DNA of 64,000 nucleotides from Trametes villosa. Lineage: Eukaryota; Basidiomycota; Agaricomycetes; Polyporales; Polyporaceae. The stretch spans positions 1-64,000 of the forward strand of contig PUDQ02000018.1 in the NCBI GenBank assembly GCA_002964805.2. The letters are read 5' to 3'. Of this stretch, positions 18,747-30,496 are shown in pieces. The translations under genes were made by a program, and so were the position numbers. Positions within the stretch are counted from its first letter, which is position 1. Every line of letters starts with the position of its first letter. The notes under the pieces are model-generated. The model did no database searches. It was given only the letters and a program-made list of their open reading frames with translations, and was not told where the DNA came from.

Positions 18747-20251
18747 GGTGGTGTCTGAAGAAGAGGGGGAAGGGGGAACGATCAGTTCTTCGCGCGTACT
18801 TATCACAGGACAAGAGCTGTGGGCGCAATCTCACCTGCAGGCTGAAATCCGATGATTTATTGTGTTGCGTCCGCTCAGCTGAGATCGGAGACGCCCGAGG
18901 TGCCACTGCAGCAAGAGGGTCTGCGGCACGACGACACACGAGATGCAGCAGCGGCAGCGGCAGCCCCAATGTTTTGTCAGAGAGCTACGTCAAGCAGGGA
19001 CGCCCTCGCAGGGCCATCTCCCCAAGCACTGCTTATAAGCGGGCTGCGAGGGCTGCTGAAAGGCACCGCGCGCGCGTCTGGTGTGAGCGGCGCTGAACCA
19101 AGAGGGCGAACAATGTCTGTATCGGCTTAGTCATCCTCGAGCCTGTTCAGATTCGAGCAGGGCCTTTTGTCCCGCGCAGGCGTCGCCCGGAAAGATGGGC
19201 GGAGAAGAGGCGATCGAAGATGGCCGTAACAATAAGAGCGTGCGGGCGTGCGGCACGACGGCGTTTCTCGCTGCACGAGAGCGAGCACGTTTCAGAAGAC
19301 AATTGCGTTGCGCGCGGCGGTTCTGATGCGTGCCCGGCTTTCTAGCGTGCGATGCCACTCGATGCGGGCTGCGGGGGAATGGGCTTGTTGGAGGAGTGGT
19401 GGAAAGAGGACGGGGTGATTGACTCGGCGCACAAGAACGCGCTACCTAAAACGGGAAAGATGGTTCCTCGCGACGCCACGACTCGGAGGCGCTTGCATCT
19501 CCGTGTGATTTCGCTGCTCTCTGCTCCCGACCTCCACCTTCGTTTTGCTGTTCAAAGCTTGCATTCAGACTCCTTGATCTCTGCACTCTTCAAATACCTA
19601 CTGTTTTGCCACTGGTTACCCTCGGATGGAAAGCGCGCGGGTTTGCAGAGCCACCCATTCAATTTGGAGGACGGAACGTCTTCCCGGCGGGCATCCATAA
19701 TATCCGCACGTACCACCCAGCTACGACGTCGCTGTTCTTCACACACGAAATCTGACAGATATACGCTCGCTCAGGCAGCGTGACGGTTCTCGATGGGAGC
19801 AGTCCCTCTTCATGAACACGTTTCCTGCGTAAATACTCTTCGGATCTATTGCTACTCGTGCTCTTTACGCACAGCTTCCACGGCTACGAGCCACGCCTGC
19901 CTCCGCAAACATCGCGTCCATCTGAGGCTGTACTACATTTCTAACGGTCACGCGTAAGGTCAGGTCGACGTCAGAGGTAAAGCAAGAAAACGTGTTGCTC
20001 GGCGTCCATGCTCGCCTACGCTCGTGCGCGCTCCGTTTATTACTTCACAATTGTGTAAGTCAACCCACGGCTTGTACTGAACCGAAGCACGGGCTAGCGC
20101 GGGATGCCTGCTGTTGTGGAGCCCTCGGAAGAGGAAGCGGATGACGAGTGTACATGCGCCCAGGATGACCGGTCCGAGGGTCCTTCGGTGGAACGTGCAG
20201 CGCACGGCGCAGCATACCTGATCCTTCCCTCCATCATCCTGACGCGGTAGT
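18747..20251. other. Intergenic 1.5 kb
   Basis: Upstream of the CCCH gene (minus) and of the small gene at 20451 (plus). Frames here lack conserved motifs. A gene could be hidden, but I cannot support one. Confidence 0.35.
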
Positions 20252-20347
20252 AGGTGGCGCCCGCCTGCGATCCTACAATTGCACCCACTACAAGCATACA
20301 GGTGGCGCCCGCCTGCGATCCTACAATTGCACCCACTACAAGCATAC
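20252..20347. repeat. Perfect 48-bp tandem duplication
   Basis: Units 20252-20299 and 20300-20347 are identical and begin AGGTGGCGCCCGCCTGCGAT. The array ends about 100 bp upstream of the start codon at 20451, in the promoter or 5' UTR. The unit length is a multiple of three, but no gene is supported here. Confidence 0.9.
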
Positions 20348-20450
20348 CTCACGCGGTAATGTTCTACAGTATCGATATTCCGGTTCGAGCATAGCTGATG
20401 TTCTGTGAACCTTAGCCCAGTGTCCGTCGCTTCACCTGAGCTGTCCAAAC

Positions 20451-20969
20451 ATGTCTTTGCGCGCCACGGTTCACCCAGTCCAGCTGGACCCCAACTCGCT
20501 GTACATCTCCACCATACCCCTCCTGGCCACCGCATTCCACTGGGCGCTCATACACGTCGATCAGCACGGGGTCGCCACCCGCCACCAGTGGGCCGCCACC
20601 ACCCCGGATCCACAGGGCCCAGAAGCGTACGTCGAGCACGCTATGCCGCACGGCCCGATGTCCAAGGTTGAGAAGGAGCACATCCTCGCCTACTTCAAGA
20701 TCTCGCGGTACAATCCCGTGGACGTCGCGGACCTTCGACGCGTCTGCGCATCCGTGTTCCCCAGTAGCTATTTGACGGCGCAGGGCAATCGACGCGGGGG
20801 CATCACCGCGCGGGCCTGGATTACGCGCATTCTCAGCGAGCTACTGGGCCCAGACCGTGCGCAGGAGATCGTGGAACAGGTTAAGAAGCACAGTACGACG
20901 TGTTCCAACACGTTCGCGACCGACTTCTTGTTCCAGAGGCCGTACGAGATACAATTGTACACATTGTGA
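20451..20969 (+). CDS. Hypothetical protein, 172 residues
   Basis: A single-exon ORF with good coding character (strong third-position C/G bias), starting at the ATG of MSLRATVHPVQLDPNSLY. It has a hydrophobic strand FHWALIHVDQHG near residue 28, a YNPVDVADLRRVCASVF segment and a conserved-looking RRGGITARAWITRILSELLG block near residue 110. There is no signal peptide or membrane helix. The WALIHVD strand followed by a GxTxRxW block is reminiscent of small fungal DUF7770-like proteins, but I am not sure of that. No function is proposed. Confidence 0.6.
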   Translation: MSLRATVHPVQLDPNSLYISTIPLLATAFHWALIHVDQHGVATRHQWAATTPDPQGPEAYVEHAMPHGPMSKVEKEHILAYFKISRYNPVDVADLRRVCASVFPSSYLTAQGNRRGGITARAWITRILSELLGPDRAQEIVEQVKKHSTTCSNTFATDFLFQRPYEIQLYTL

Positions 20970-21277
20970 TCGGGTACGGAATCTTCTTGTGGTGATGTTC
21001 CTTTGAGTACCACACTGAAATGCGCCCTCTTTTGCAGGCTTCTCACAGATTCTTCGCCCCTGCATCTCACTCCCCGAGGATACCACCCCAGACATTAGCA
21101 TACCATGCACTACGCCACTACCCACCCGAAAAGTACGGTGCAGTATCCCTCTCCCCGCTATCATGACATCGCTACGCTCTCCTATATGATACCTCGGACT
21201 GTCTCGCACGGGTATATCTGTACACATATCCAATACATTCGCAATACTGCTCCTTATGTATCCAATCCATCCCTCGC
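20970..21277. other. Convergent intergenic region
   Basis: 3' flanks of the hypothetical and gelsolin genes; nothing else seen. Confidence 0.5.
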
Positions 21278-22727
21278 TCATGCACCGATCGCGCTCAAGA
21301 ACGCGTCCGTCTCCTGCCCCTCCCGCATCTTGACGATCTGCGTCGCATAGGCCGCCCGCCCCGCGCCCTGCTTGTGCTTGTACAAATACCACTGGCCGTA
21401 CTGCAGCGCGAGGCGGCGCTCCGTGAGCGACGCGCTCCCGCCGACCCAGACGTACACGGCCGGCGCGGTTTGGCTCGCACTGTCGTCGAAGACGAAGGCG
21501 TCCGAGGGGGAGAGCGTGGAGAATGTCGGGGGCGAAACCTCCTCGAAGGTGACTTCACCGCTTGCGTCGGAGAGGCGGAAGAGCGCTGTCTCGGAGGAGG
21601 CGGGGGCTTGCAGGGTGTCCGGCACGACTGTTAGGCCTAGCGCGGTCAGGAAGATGCCCGCGCCTTCTCCATGCTCGTCTATCGTGGTACACAGTCAGTA
21701 TGAGGTCCCGACACTTCTTAGCTGTGATGGAGATGGCCTACCGTAGACCGTCGTCTTCGACTGCCCGCCCCGCTCCTCCGCAAGAGACCTGACAAAATCC
21801 GCAGCCTTGAAGCGCACCTTGCCCGGGCTCTCGCGCGTGTTGAACTGCCAGATCTGCTCGCCCGTGTCGAGCACGTACACGTTCCCCTGCGTGACGCTCG
21901 CGCCCTCGTCGCGCACCTCGCGCACCTGCAGCTGCGCGGTGGCGCGCCCGGGGATCTGCGTCGCGCTGATGCGGTAGAGCCGTCGGGTGTTGTCGGGGGG
22001 AGGGGCGGAGACGTGGTGGAAGCCGGAGGCGACGCCGCCGTGAAGGGAGATGAAGCGCGGGAAGTAGGAGAGGAAGCGGGGGGATTCGTATGATTGGATC
22101 TCGCGGTATTGGACGGGCTTGCCACCCAGATCTGTCACGTAGTTGAGCGAAGGAACGGTTTAGAGATGAAAAAAGGATAGCGTACGGTCGTCGAGTTCTA
22201 CCGTCTTGTAGGCAGCTGTTCCTGCCTCGTCCTGGCTCGTTTCGGCGCCCAGCCAGAAATGCAGGTCGTAGAGCAAATCCTCGGAGTCCTCATCCTTCTT
22301 GTAGGTCTGTCGCAGCAGGTCGGTGTTAGCGGGTCCTGTGCATGCGCTGAGAGCTGAATTCTTTGGCACTTACATGGAGGACGATGTACGAATCTCCGTC
22401 GTAGAAATGGCCATAGTGGGATTTCGGCCATTCCTTGACAGTGAATTGCTCGATCCGCCACACTTGCACTCCTGGAGATATTCCAGAACCTTCCCATGCG
22501 ATCTCCTTGTCTCCGGCGTGCTCCCTGACCTGTTTCTCAAGCTACATCGAGAACGACGTGAGCATGTCTCGAGCGTAATGTGCGGGCACTTGGATGATTC
22601 GAGGCCTGTTGATGGTATGTCCACTCACGTCGGAACCGAGAAGCGCAATATTCGAGTCCTCGATGTTATACTTCGTAGGCCTCGTTAAAAACGGCCCGCC
22701 ATGGTCAGATCCAGCAGCGTCCGACAT
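21278..22727 (-). CDS. Severin/gelsolin-like actin-binding protein
   Basis: A multi-exon minus-strand gene starts at 22727 ([20 protein letters not shown]) and ends AFLSAIGA. Three gelsolin repeats are visible. G1 has [18 protein letters not shown] and [12 protein letters not shown]...LHFWLG. G2 has [19 protein letters not shown] then [13 protein letters not shown]3 has [17 protein letters not shown] then [20 protein letters not shown]. Three repeats correspond to the severin/fragmin/CapG class, which caps barbed ends and can sever F-actin in a calcium-dependent manner in the cytoplasm. The SxxFxSYFP and FHHV portions of G2 correspond to the F-actin side-binding region of the family. Introns near 21680-21740, 22130-22180 and 22370-22530 were placed by eye. 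Confidence 0.88.
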
Positions 22728-23071
22728 CGTAGAAAGAGACAAGCTTGTTACCAGAGACGCGATCGCGCAGCGGAGCCTCGATGATCGGGCCGGGGGAGCG
22801 TCTTCGACAGTGCGGGGTCGGTGAAGAGATTAGATTAGATCCTCCCGCAAGGGTACCTCCCCGTTATCTTATCTATGGCGGGGGAGGCATGCGAGTTGGC
22901 GTATGCAATTCGACCCGCTCACTCAGCACGATGCTATACTTGTCCCTTGTCGCAATTCAAACTCTCACTGCCTCGCAGACAGGCATTTCAACCTTGAAAG
23001 CTTGACGTGGCCTATCTTCCTCTCGACCTCCGTGAACGCGACACCTGCAGAGGATACTAGTACTCGTCAAG
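22728..23071. other. Divergent promoter, gelsolin / aldo-keto reductase
   Basis: 344 bp between two divergent start codons. A short GATTAGATTAGATCC repeat lies at about 22828-22842. No other motif was recognised. Confidence 0.4.
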
Positions 23072-24529
23072 ATGCCGTTTGGGACGGTCGAGCTGAACGA
23101 TGGCAATAAGGTGCTTATCCTCGCACGTTGAGTGAAGAGACGCGTACTGAGGCGAGCGGCTCATGGTAGATGCCATTCATTGCGTTTGGAACGGGGTCGA
23201 AGTGGAAGGGTCAAGTACGTACCCATCAACGCTTTCCCCAGGAGCTCGTGAGGCGGCGGTTTAACCGAAGCTATCCGTTAGGATGTCACGGACTACGTGA
23301 TTCAGGCTATCGAGACGGGGTTCTCGCACCTCGATACCGCACAATGTATGCGTTCACAAGTCATACGCTTACTTGTTCTGCTCACGCGAATAATGTAGGG
23401 TACGGAACGGAGGACAGCGTCGGGCGAGCCATTCACGATAGCGCCCTTGACCGCTCGGAGCTCTACATCACGACCAAGTGGTCTGGTCTCACTACCATCC
23501 CGGAGGCCATTGACAATAGCCTCAACAAGGTACGGAAGCTCTATGCTAGCATCTGACCTGTGCTAAACTTTACGCGCAAATGTGCAGCTCGGGTTGAAAC
23601 AAGTCGACCTTTACCTGATCCACAACCCGAATGCTGTTCAAGACCTGGAGCAGGACTGGCGTGCATTCGAGAAGATCAAGGAGACAGGCCTATCGAAGTG
23701 CGTCGCACCTCCATTATCACGAGACTAGGCCTCTAAACTGGTGTCTTCTCCCTCTAGGAGCATCGGCGTCAGCAACTTCACTCTACCGTTGCTGGAGAAG
23801 TTGATCAAGATTGCCAAGGTCAAGCCCGCGGTCAACCAGGTATGCTTGCTCTTGCGCAACTCTCCGACGGTTCGTCTAACCGGTCGAGTAGATTCTCTTC
23901 CACCCGTACAACTACGCGCAGAACAAGGAGCTGCTCGAGTTCAGCGCGAAGCACGGTATCATTACCGAGGCCTACAGCAGCCTTCAGTGAGTGGCCAATG
24001 TCACCAAGACGCATGCTGGGTACTTACTGCCTCCAACACAGGCCCATCATTAAATACGCCGGCGGTCCCGTGGACAAGCCTGTCAAGGCGGCTGCCAAAC
24101 GCCTGAATGCTAGCCCAGTACAAGTTCTTCTGGCGTGGGTCAAGAGCAAGGGTGTTGCTATTGTGACGTGCGTCCGCCCATTCCCACCTTTGACGAGAAG
24201 TATACTCAAAAGAAGACCCGCATATAGGACGAGCTCTACCAAGGAACACCTGGAGGAGTACTTGGCCGTTGCCGACCTACGTGAGTTGTCGCAACACCAC
24301 GATCCCTGGAGGGATGCTCACAACTCATGTCACAGCCGAGCTGACCGATGAGGAGATCGCCGCGATAGACGAGGCTGGCGCGAAGGGACCCCCGAGCGCC
24401 GTTGCGACCAGTATTTCGACTGTGAAGAACAACCTCCACCGCAACAGGTACATCCTCGCGCCGGCGCTGTTGTTCCAACTTGGGTGCTTCCTGTTCGTTA
24501 TGATGAGGTCGGGACCGGTTGTGGCATAA
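23072..24529 (+). CDS. Aldo-keto reductase with C-terminal hydrophobic segment
   Basis: The gene has many short exons. The first encodes MPFGTVELNDGNK; the next give PFIAFGTGSKWKGQ, then TDYVIQAIETGFSHLDTAQ, GYGTEDSVGRAI, YITTKWSG, KQVDLYLIHNP, SIGVSNFTLPLLEKL, FHPYNYAQNKELLEF and LLAWVKSKGVAIVT. The catalytic tetrad of the AKR family is visible: Asp in HLDTA, Tyr in GYGTE, Lys in TTKW and His in LIHNP. The enzyme would reduce aldehydes or ketones with NADPH on a TIM barrel. The last exon extends past the usual end into ILAPALLFQLGCFLFVMMR, a likely tail-anchor membrane helix. Intron positions follow GT-AG sites that keep the barrel sequence continuous. Confidence 0.85.
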
Positions 24530-24939
24530 GTATACCTCGGTCGGATTCTGCGTTTCGTGTCTCTCTCCTCGTGTAGGGGCTGTCCCCCTAGGTGCTGTAA
24601 TAGGATGCCTTGGACGCACGTCTCCGTGCTCTATTCGCCGTTCATTAAGTTAGCGTAAATATGCCCTGAAGCCGACGTCATTACGCCGTCAGGAACGCAG
24701 AGCAGGCCTCGGCGGGATTTGCGCGTCTATCAGACAAGTCAGGGGCGGCGGCTGAGCGGAAGCAGAGAAGACCTCCGAGCGCGTTGTCTCCAGCACAACC
24801 TCTCGCAGCACACTCTCGCATACATATCCACCACCCGACAATGCCCTGCGGTCTGCTTTGACTCCGGTCAACCTGCTCACTTCTTGGCGAACATCATCAC
24901 CCGCGTCAGAACCACCCCCAGCCGAGACGCTAGCGCACC
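24530..24939. other. Intergenic 410 bp
   Basis: 3' flank of the aldo-keto reductase and promoter of the BTB gene; no feature recognised. Confidence 0.45.
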
Positions 24940-26920
24940 ATGGATCACGACGACCACCCCGCGCTCCCGCCCGACAGCCCGCTGAACTCCTTCCTGAACG
25001 ATGGCATGCTGCTGCTCTCGATGCCCGGCCCGCGCCTGCCCTCGCGCGACCCGACGTACTACATCAACGACGGGAACAGCGTGCTGCTCGTCGAGCACAC
25101 GCTCTTCAAAGTGCACCGCTCGGTGCTCACGAAGGACAAGTCCGCGTTCGAGACGATGTTCCAGCTCTCGGGCGAGACAGACTCGGCGCGGAGCGACTCG
25201 AGCGCGACCGCCGCGCAGGAGGGCGAGAGCGACGACGACCCGATCAGGCTGCAGGGCGATACCGCGGACGAGTTCCGTGCGCTCTTGTGGGCTCTATATG
25301 CGCTGTGAGTGTCCACCCAGCATTCTCCGTACCTTGGCGGGAGCGTTCCCTCTATCGTATATTGCGGATACTGCGCGTTAGAGACGGGCTGTACTGGCAG
25401 TTGGCAAGTCGGTCGGCTTGGTGCGTCTGTCAGCGTTGACTACGGACAGTGCTTGGACGCCGCACACGGTACATGGAAGATAGTCTCGTCACCAGACGTC
25501 ATAGGGGGGTGCAGGGGAACGAGATAGGGCCCACCTATAACGTCTGGCGATATTTGTACAGAGGGTAGGGGGAGGGGGGGGGGTCACGCCCGCCCGCTCG
25601 CTCGCGCCCAGCCACGCTGAACTCGCCCCTTCAAAGCTCAGCGTACGCCGGCTTATCCAGTGCGCGCGGCCTTATTTTGTAACGGAGAAATGCTCTCGCA
25701 CTGCAGGCCTTTCTTTCGTGCGCCCTCAGACCTTACGAATTCGCATATAGGCGGCTCGCGCAAACTCACAAACAGAAAAACGGTTTCCTCGTATGAACTC
25801 TGCGCGCGTCTCGCTCACTCGCCGCTATACGGCCCCTGAAAATCAAAGACACCTTGGGCCTGATGCGCGGGGTATTGGGCGGATGTGGAGTGAGAGCCGT
25901 GCGGTCGAAGGGGGTCCCCTGCTCTTCCTCCTGCCGGTCCCGTTGCCCCGTTGTGGAAGCATAGCGAGGACCCCGTGATATTACGGCTGGTGACGAGACT
26001 ACATGGAAGTACAGGTAGTTCCACCAAACCTTACAGCTCTGTGTGCCATGCCTGTTTTGAACTACAATGCTGACCCAACGAACAGGCCGCATGAGCTTAC
26101 CACCGCGATGTCCGGAGAAGCGGATTGCACCCAACTCGTCAACCTCGTCCGAATCACCCACAAGTACCAGTTCCGCAACATCATGACTTGGGCGCTCTCC
26201 GCGCTGCACCACTACTACACGCGTCCAGGCGCGTTCGACGACATGCTCACCACCGTGGCCTCCCCCGCACCCGGCGCCCCCACCCTCCCCATGACCCCCG
26301 CGCCCTCTCCCGCGCACCCGCCTACGCTCATGCAGATCACCGAGCTCGCAGCCCTTTGCGAGCGCGCAGACCTCCTCGAGTGCGCGATCGCGCGCTGGAA
26401 GCGGCTCATCGGCGAGGGCCGCGACCTCGCGCTCGCGCTGGCCGTCGGGGAGCGCTTCAGCCTGCGGCCCGTCGTCGGGCTCGCGTACCACGCGCTCATG
26501 CTGCGCGGGAAGGCGGCGTGGGACGCGGAGCGCGCGCTGACGCGGGCGCAGCGCGTGCGGCTGCTCGCGGGCTTCTACGGGCTGACGAAGCTGTGGGAGG
26601 CGCTGCCGGGGCAGCCACCGCCGCTCACGCATGGTGCACGGTGCACGAGCCAGCAGCGGTGCACGAAGGCGTTCGGGACGCTCTGGCGGATGGTGCTCGA
26701 GACGGGGACGAAGGTGATGCCGGGGCTGCAGAAGGAGGATTTACTGGGGAAGATTATGCTCGCGGAGAGTGTGATGAAGGCGATGGTGGGCGGGGAGATT
26801 CCGAGCCAGGGCTTCTTGGAGGGCATCCCGCATTGCAGGGAGAGCGCGCTGGTGGCGACGACGATGCGCATGCGGGAGATCAAAGAGTCGCTGGCGGACT
26901 ACTTCTCGGATGATTTCTAG
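24940..26920 (+). CDS. BTB/POZ domain protein
   Basis: Two exons, 24940-25304 and 26086-26920, join in frame to 399 residues. The N-terminal part is a BTB domain typical of Agaricomycetes (NSVLLVEHTLFKVHRSVLTKDKS...FETMF, then ADEFRALLWALYALP). The C-terminal 270 residues are mostly helical (LVNLVRITHKYQFRNIMTWAL, AALCERADLLECAIARW). Proteins of this kind are expanded in mushroom-forming fungi; the BTB fold mediates dimerisation and sometimes CUL3 binding. The partner and pathway are unknown. The intron of 781 bp is more than ten times longer than most introns in this window. Confidence 0.82.
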
Positions 26921-27246
26921 GGGGTCCGTCCTCGTTTATGTTTCCCATTGTCGTTATGCTGGTTCGTGACATGCCTACGGAGACTGTTTATGTATTCGGG
27001 CTGGATTAGACACTTGTATGTTCGTGTACTCATACCCTCTTCGAGCCAATGTATTATTCATATACCCGTGCGCGCAAGTGGGATAGGTACCTGATGTATT
27101 CCAAGCTCCGATATCAAGTACTAACGTACAACAGCGAAGAGTCCAAGTTCCAATCTACATGTAGGTCATTTATATTCGTTACAGTCAGAATTGTCCATTC
27201 GTCATAGCATCGATAATCGTGTGGACGCGGCGCCGCCCGGAATCAT
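26921..27246. other. Convergent intergenic region
   Basis: 3' flanks of the BTB and protease genes; nothing else seen. Confidence 0.5.
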
Positions 27247-28850
27247 TCAGTTGGTCTCAGCCGTCGTGAATGGGGTCGTCGCGAGGCCGACCTGGCTATT
27301 ACCGGTGTCGTACACACTGTAGAAGCGCTGCAGGAACGCAAACCCGTCTGCAAGCCAACCCGTCAGTACACCATCGGACGCGCATGAAACGAGACTAGTC
27401 CACGCACTGATGAAGTCGAGCCCCTGCCCGCTCTGGCTACCGAGGTCAGACGCAACGAGGTAGATCTTGCCGTCCTCGCCGCCAATGGTCGAGTTGAGCG
27501 CGCGCGGCCAGATCTGTGCGTTCGCGGTGAGCTCGAACGTCGTGCCGCCGATCGTGAAGAACAGCGACTGCAGGCTGTTGAACTGCTGCTCGGTGAGCGT
27601 GAGCAGCCCGGTCGCGCTGTCGAGCGTCGCGCCCGTCGCGCGCTGGTACGTCTGGAACGCGTCGGTCGCGAGCAGGAGCAGCGTCGTGCCGGTGTCGACG
27701 ATGCCCGCGGAGCCGGAGAGGAGGGTGGTGCCCTCGCCGTAGGAGAGCTCCTGGTCGATGCCCCAGTATGCGGACGCGGGCGAGGTCGAGGTGATCGGAG
27801 TGAAGGTCACGTCGCCGGTGATCCTGAGTCGTTGTCAGAGTGTGCATGAGTGTTAGAGAAGGAGCTAGTAACGTACTTGCTCGTGTCGACGCCGCCGAAG
27901 GTGAGCTCGCCGTTGAGGGCACCGCTGTCCGTGGTGGGCTGGTAGAAGATGCCGATGGAGTCGTTCTGGATGGAACCCTGCGAGAACAGGTTGTCCGTCA
28001 CAGTCGGCACAGGCGTGTTGCCCCCGACGGTGCCCTCGGTGAGGTCGACGGGCCCGATGCCGAGGATGCCGTCGACGTCCTGGAAGCCCTGCGCCTGAGA
28101 CGCGACGCCGATGCTCTGGCTCTGGATCACGAGCTCCTCCGAGAGCGTCACGGTGTCGGTGACTATATCGGCGGTCGCCATTAGCAACGTGCGCAGGAGT
28201 GCATATGGAGCAGGCACGGGTGGAGCAACTCACACTCGGAGCCGGAGAAGGAGCCGGAGCCGTAGCTGACGCTCTGTAGTGGAAGAGCGGGGCCATGAGA
28301 ATCAGGGCGCCCCACAGCACGCTAGAAGACCGGACTGACGACTTTCTGGCCAGTGCTCTTGCTCGTGCTGGTCTGCTTGTAGGCCTTGCCGGCGCCGACC
28401 CAGGTGTTGGAGCTGCCTGTGGGTATGTCGTCAATAACGTCCGATTGTCAGGAGAGAATACATCAAGGGCTTACCAGTGTCGATGAGGAGCGTGTAGTCG
28501 GTGGCCGGGGAGCCAACACCGACAGACGCGGTGTAGGTGACACCCGCGTCGGTCACGTCGACACCTCCACCAGGCGTAGAGGTCGGCGGGGTGGTCCCGG
28601 TACCGCCAGAGCTACCCCCGGTGCCAGTGCCGGTGCCAGTACCAGAGCCTCCGCCATGGCCGTGCTCGCCGTGGCGACCGTGGTGGTGGCGACGCCTACG
28701 CAGCTCATGGAAGGCAGCAGGACCGTGGGGGTTGATCCCCTGGATGATCTTCTCCGCTCTGGCCCTGTCGCGGGCGAGGATGTCCTTCGCATGGCGGCCC
28801 GCAACACGGGACACGAAGGGGAGTGAGCGAGATGCAGCGAAGCTGGACAT
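27247..28850 (-). CDS. Pepsin-type (A1) aspartic protease
   Basis: A multi-exon gene on the minus strand. Both catalytic motifs are present: TLLIDTG joined by splicing to SSNTWVGAGKAY, and later GIVDTGTTLLLLATDAF. Other A1 landmarks are DVDGILGIGPVDLTEGT, ELTFGGVDTSK, YWGIDQELSYG and the C-terminal FLQRFYSVYDTGNSQVGLA. It resembles polyporopepsin-like acid proteases of Agaricomycetes. Between residues about 53 and 90 there is a His/Arg then Gly/Thr-rich linker. The chosen ATG lies about 70 bases downstream of a TATATAA (28917-28923, minus strand). From this start no hydrophobic signal peptide is visible, which is odd for the family; an upstream exon or an alternative location is possible. Confidence 0.85.
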
Positions 28851-30496
28851 GTTGTGTATGGAAGATGGCGAGGTGGTTTGTGTGGTGATGGCGAATCCGG
28901 GCGAGAGGGGGAGGGGTTATATACGGCGACGCGGTAGGCACGCGCCAAAAGCAGCCTAGATGTGGTGAGGGGGGAGCTGGAGGCGGTGGGTACCGTCGGA
29001 TGTCATGATCGCGACTCCAGGAATAGCGCGAGCATGACCGCAATGGAAGCCGCGTCAGATACAGATACAGCTGCTTCTCCGGCGGTTCGGTGGCCAGGCT
29101 CAGTGGGCGTCCGTGATAGGACGAAGGCGGGCATGTCCTGACATGACGCGATCCGAGCAGACCAGCGCAACGGTGCGGCACAGCAGCGCCCAGCAGGGTG
29201 CGAGAGTCGCCCGGGGGTGGCTAGTCCAGCCCCAAGGGCAACAGCGTTGTGGCGGAGAATAGAAGCTGCGCAGGCTAGAAGAGGTGGGGGCGGGCACAGT
29301 TGACGCAGTCGGGTCCGCACAGGTGCCCTCGCGAGGGCCGAGCCAGGGCCGTAGAGTTGCGAAGGCGCGGGGTAGGCGGGCAGTGCGGGGCGAGAAAGAT
29401 AAGCCATTCGTGGCAGCAGCAGCTCAGCGACTCCGCGGACGGGCTCCGTCATATTTCCACCATGTTGCGAACATGCCTCTTTCAGTACCGCACCTGAGCG
29501 CTATAAATAACGCACCGCATGTTCGTGGTCTTCTCCGCAGCGCCCTGCTAGGTGATATGATCCGCAGTGGAACGAGAAGCTCAGGTACGATCGTATGTCG
29601 GAGAATGCCCAATAAGCAGCTTACCTCCCGACTATGACAAGTAGACCTTCCACGCCTCCGGCCCGGCTTCGAAAACACAACAACCGTGTCCCACTCCATC
29701 CTGCGCCGTTGCATCATGAGAAGCTTGGAAGACAGACGGCATCCAGGGATACCAGCCTCGCAGCGGCGTTGACTGCATATTACCGTCACAGCAACCAGCA
29801 GGGACCACTCTGGACATGGCATTTTCTGGCGGCCTCCAAGGCACATGTGCCATGCATACGATGGTTTGCGAGATACCCACAGCCTGTCTCCGGATTCCTG
29901 TAAATGCATCAGGCGGCGTTTTCAGTCTGGGTGCAATGTCAACCGCATCCCGTTAGACGGTCACAGGTTCAGCTGGTCTAGCGAAGAACTTACGAGGTGA
30001 CGCGTTGAACGCAACTTATCACTGTTATCGAACGCTTGAAGGTGCGATTCTGCGTTCCTCGTGACGGCGTTAGCGATGGCGTAACGTTCCAAGATCGACA
30101 CCAGAGACGTGCCTGGGAGAAGCGGGAAGCAGACGCACCAAACTCTCCCTAATCTGCGGGGCTTAGGAGGATGTCTGTTTGTCGAGGAAGCCTTCAGGAA
30201 CCACGAGCAGATTCTGCTAGAGGGCTCGAGCAATAATCTTGGGAAGAGGCCTTCATGACTAGAAGATACATAATGTTGAAAGGCGGTATCCTGCATGATA
30301 TACAGTGTCCTATGCCCGGAAGGTTAGGTTAGAATCAGTGTGTACGATGCGGCCCGCTACCACTCACAGGTATGAATAGATGTCCATCCACAGACTCTGG
30401 AAGGGAATCGAAGCAAGACACCGTCCAAGTCCAGCCCGCCTTCACGAGACAGACATTCGAGACAGAACACAGTCCTCAACGATAGCACGAAGTGAT
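28851..30496. other. Intergenic 1.65 kb
   Basis: Holds the protease promoter (TATA at 28917-28923). Frames on both strands (for example around 29424-29909 and 29961-30296) lack recognisable domains or consistent splice structure, so no gene is called. Confidence 0.35.

Noticed and set aside
20252..20347. CRISPR or satellite array
   Set aside because: Only two adjacent identical units with no spacers, in a eukaryotic genome.
25305..26085. Transposon insertion in the BTB intron
   Set aside because: No terminal repeats, target duplication or coding remnant were found by eye.
26125..26913. 262-codon Arg/His/Ala-rich frame on the plus strand
   Set aside because: Off-frame shadow of BTB exon 2, which carries the recognisable protein.
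29424..30296. Possible minus-strand gene between the protease and the F-box gene
   Set aside because: Two short frames without a recognisable domain, and no splice pattern giving a continuous protein.
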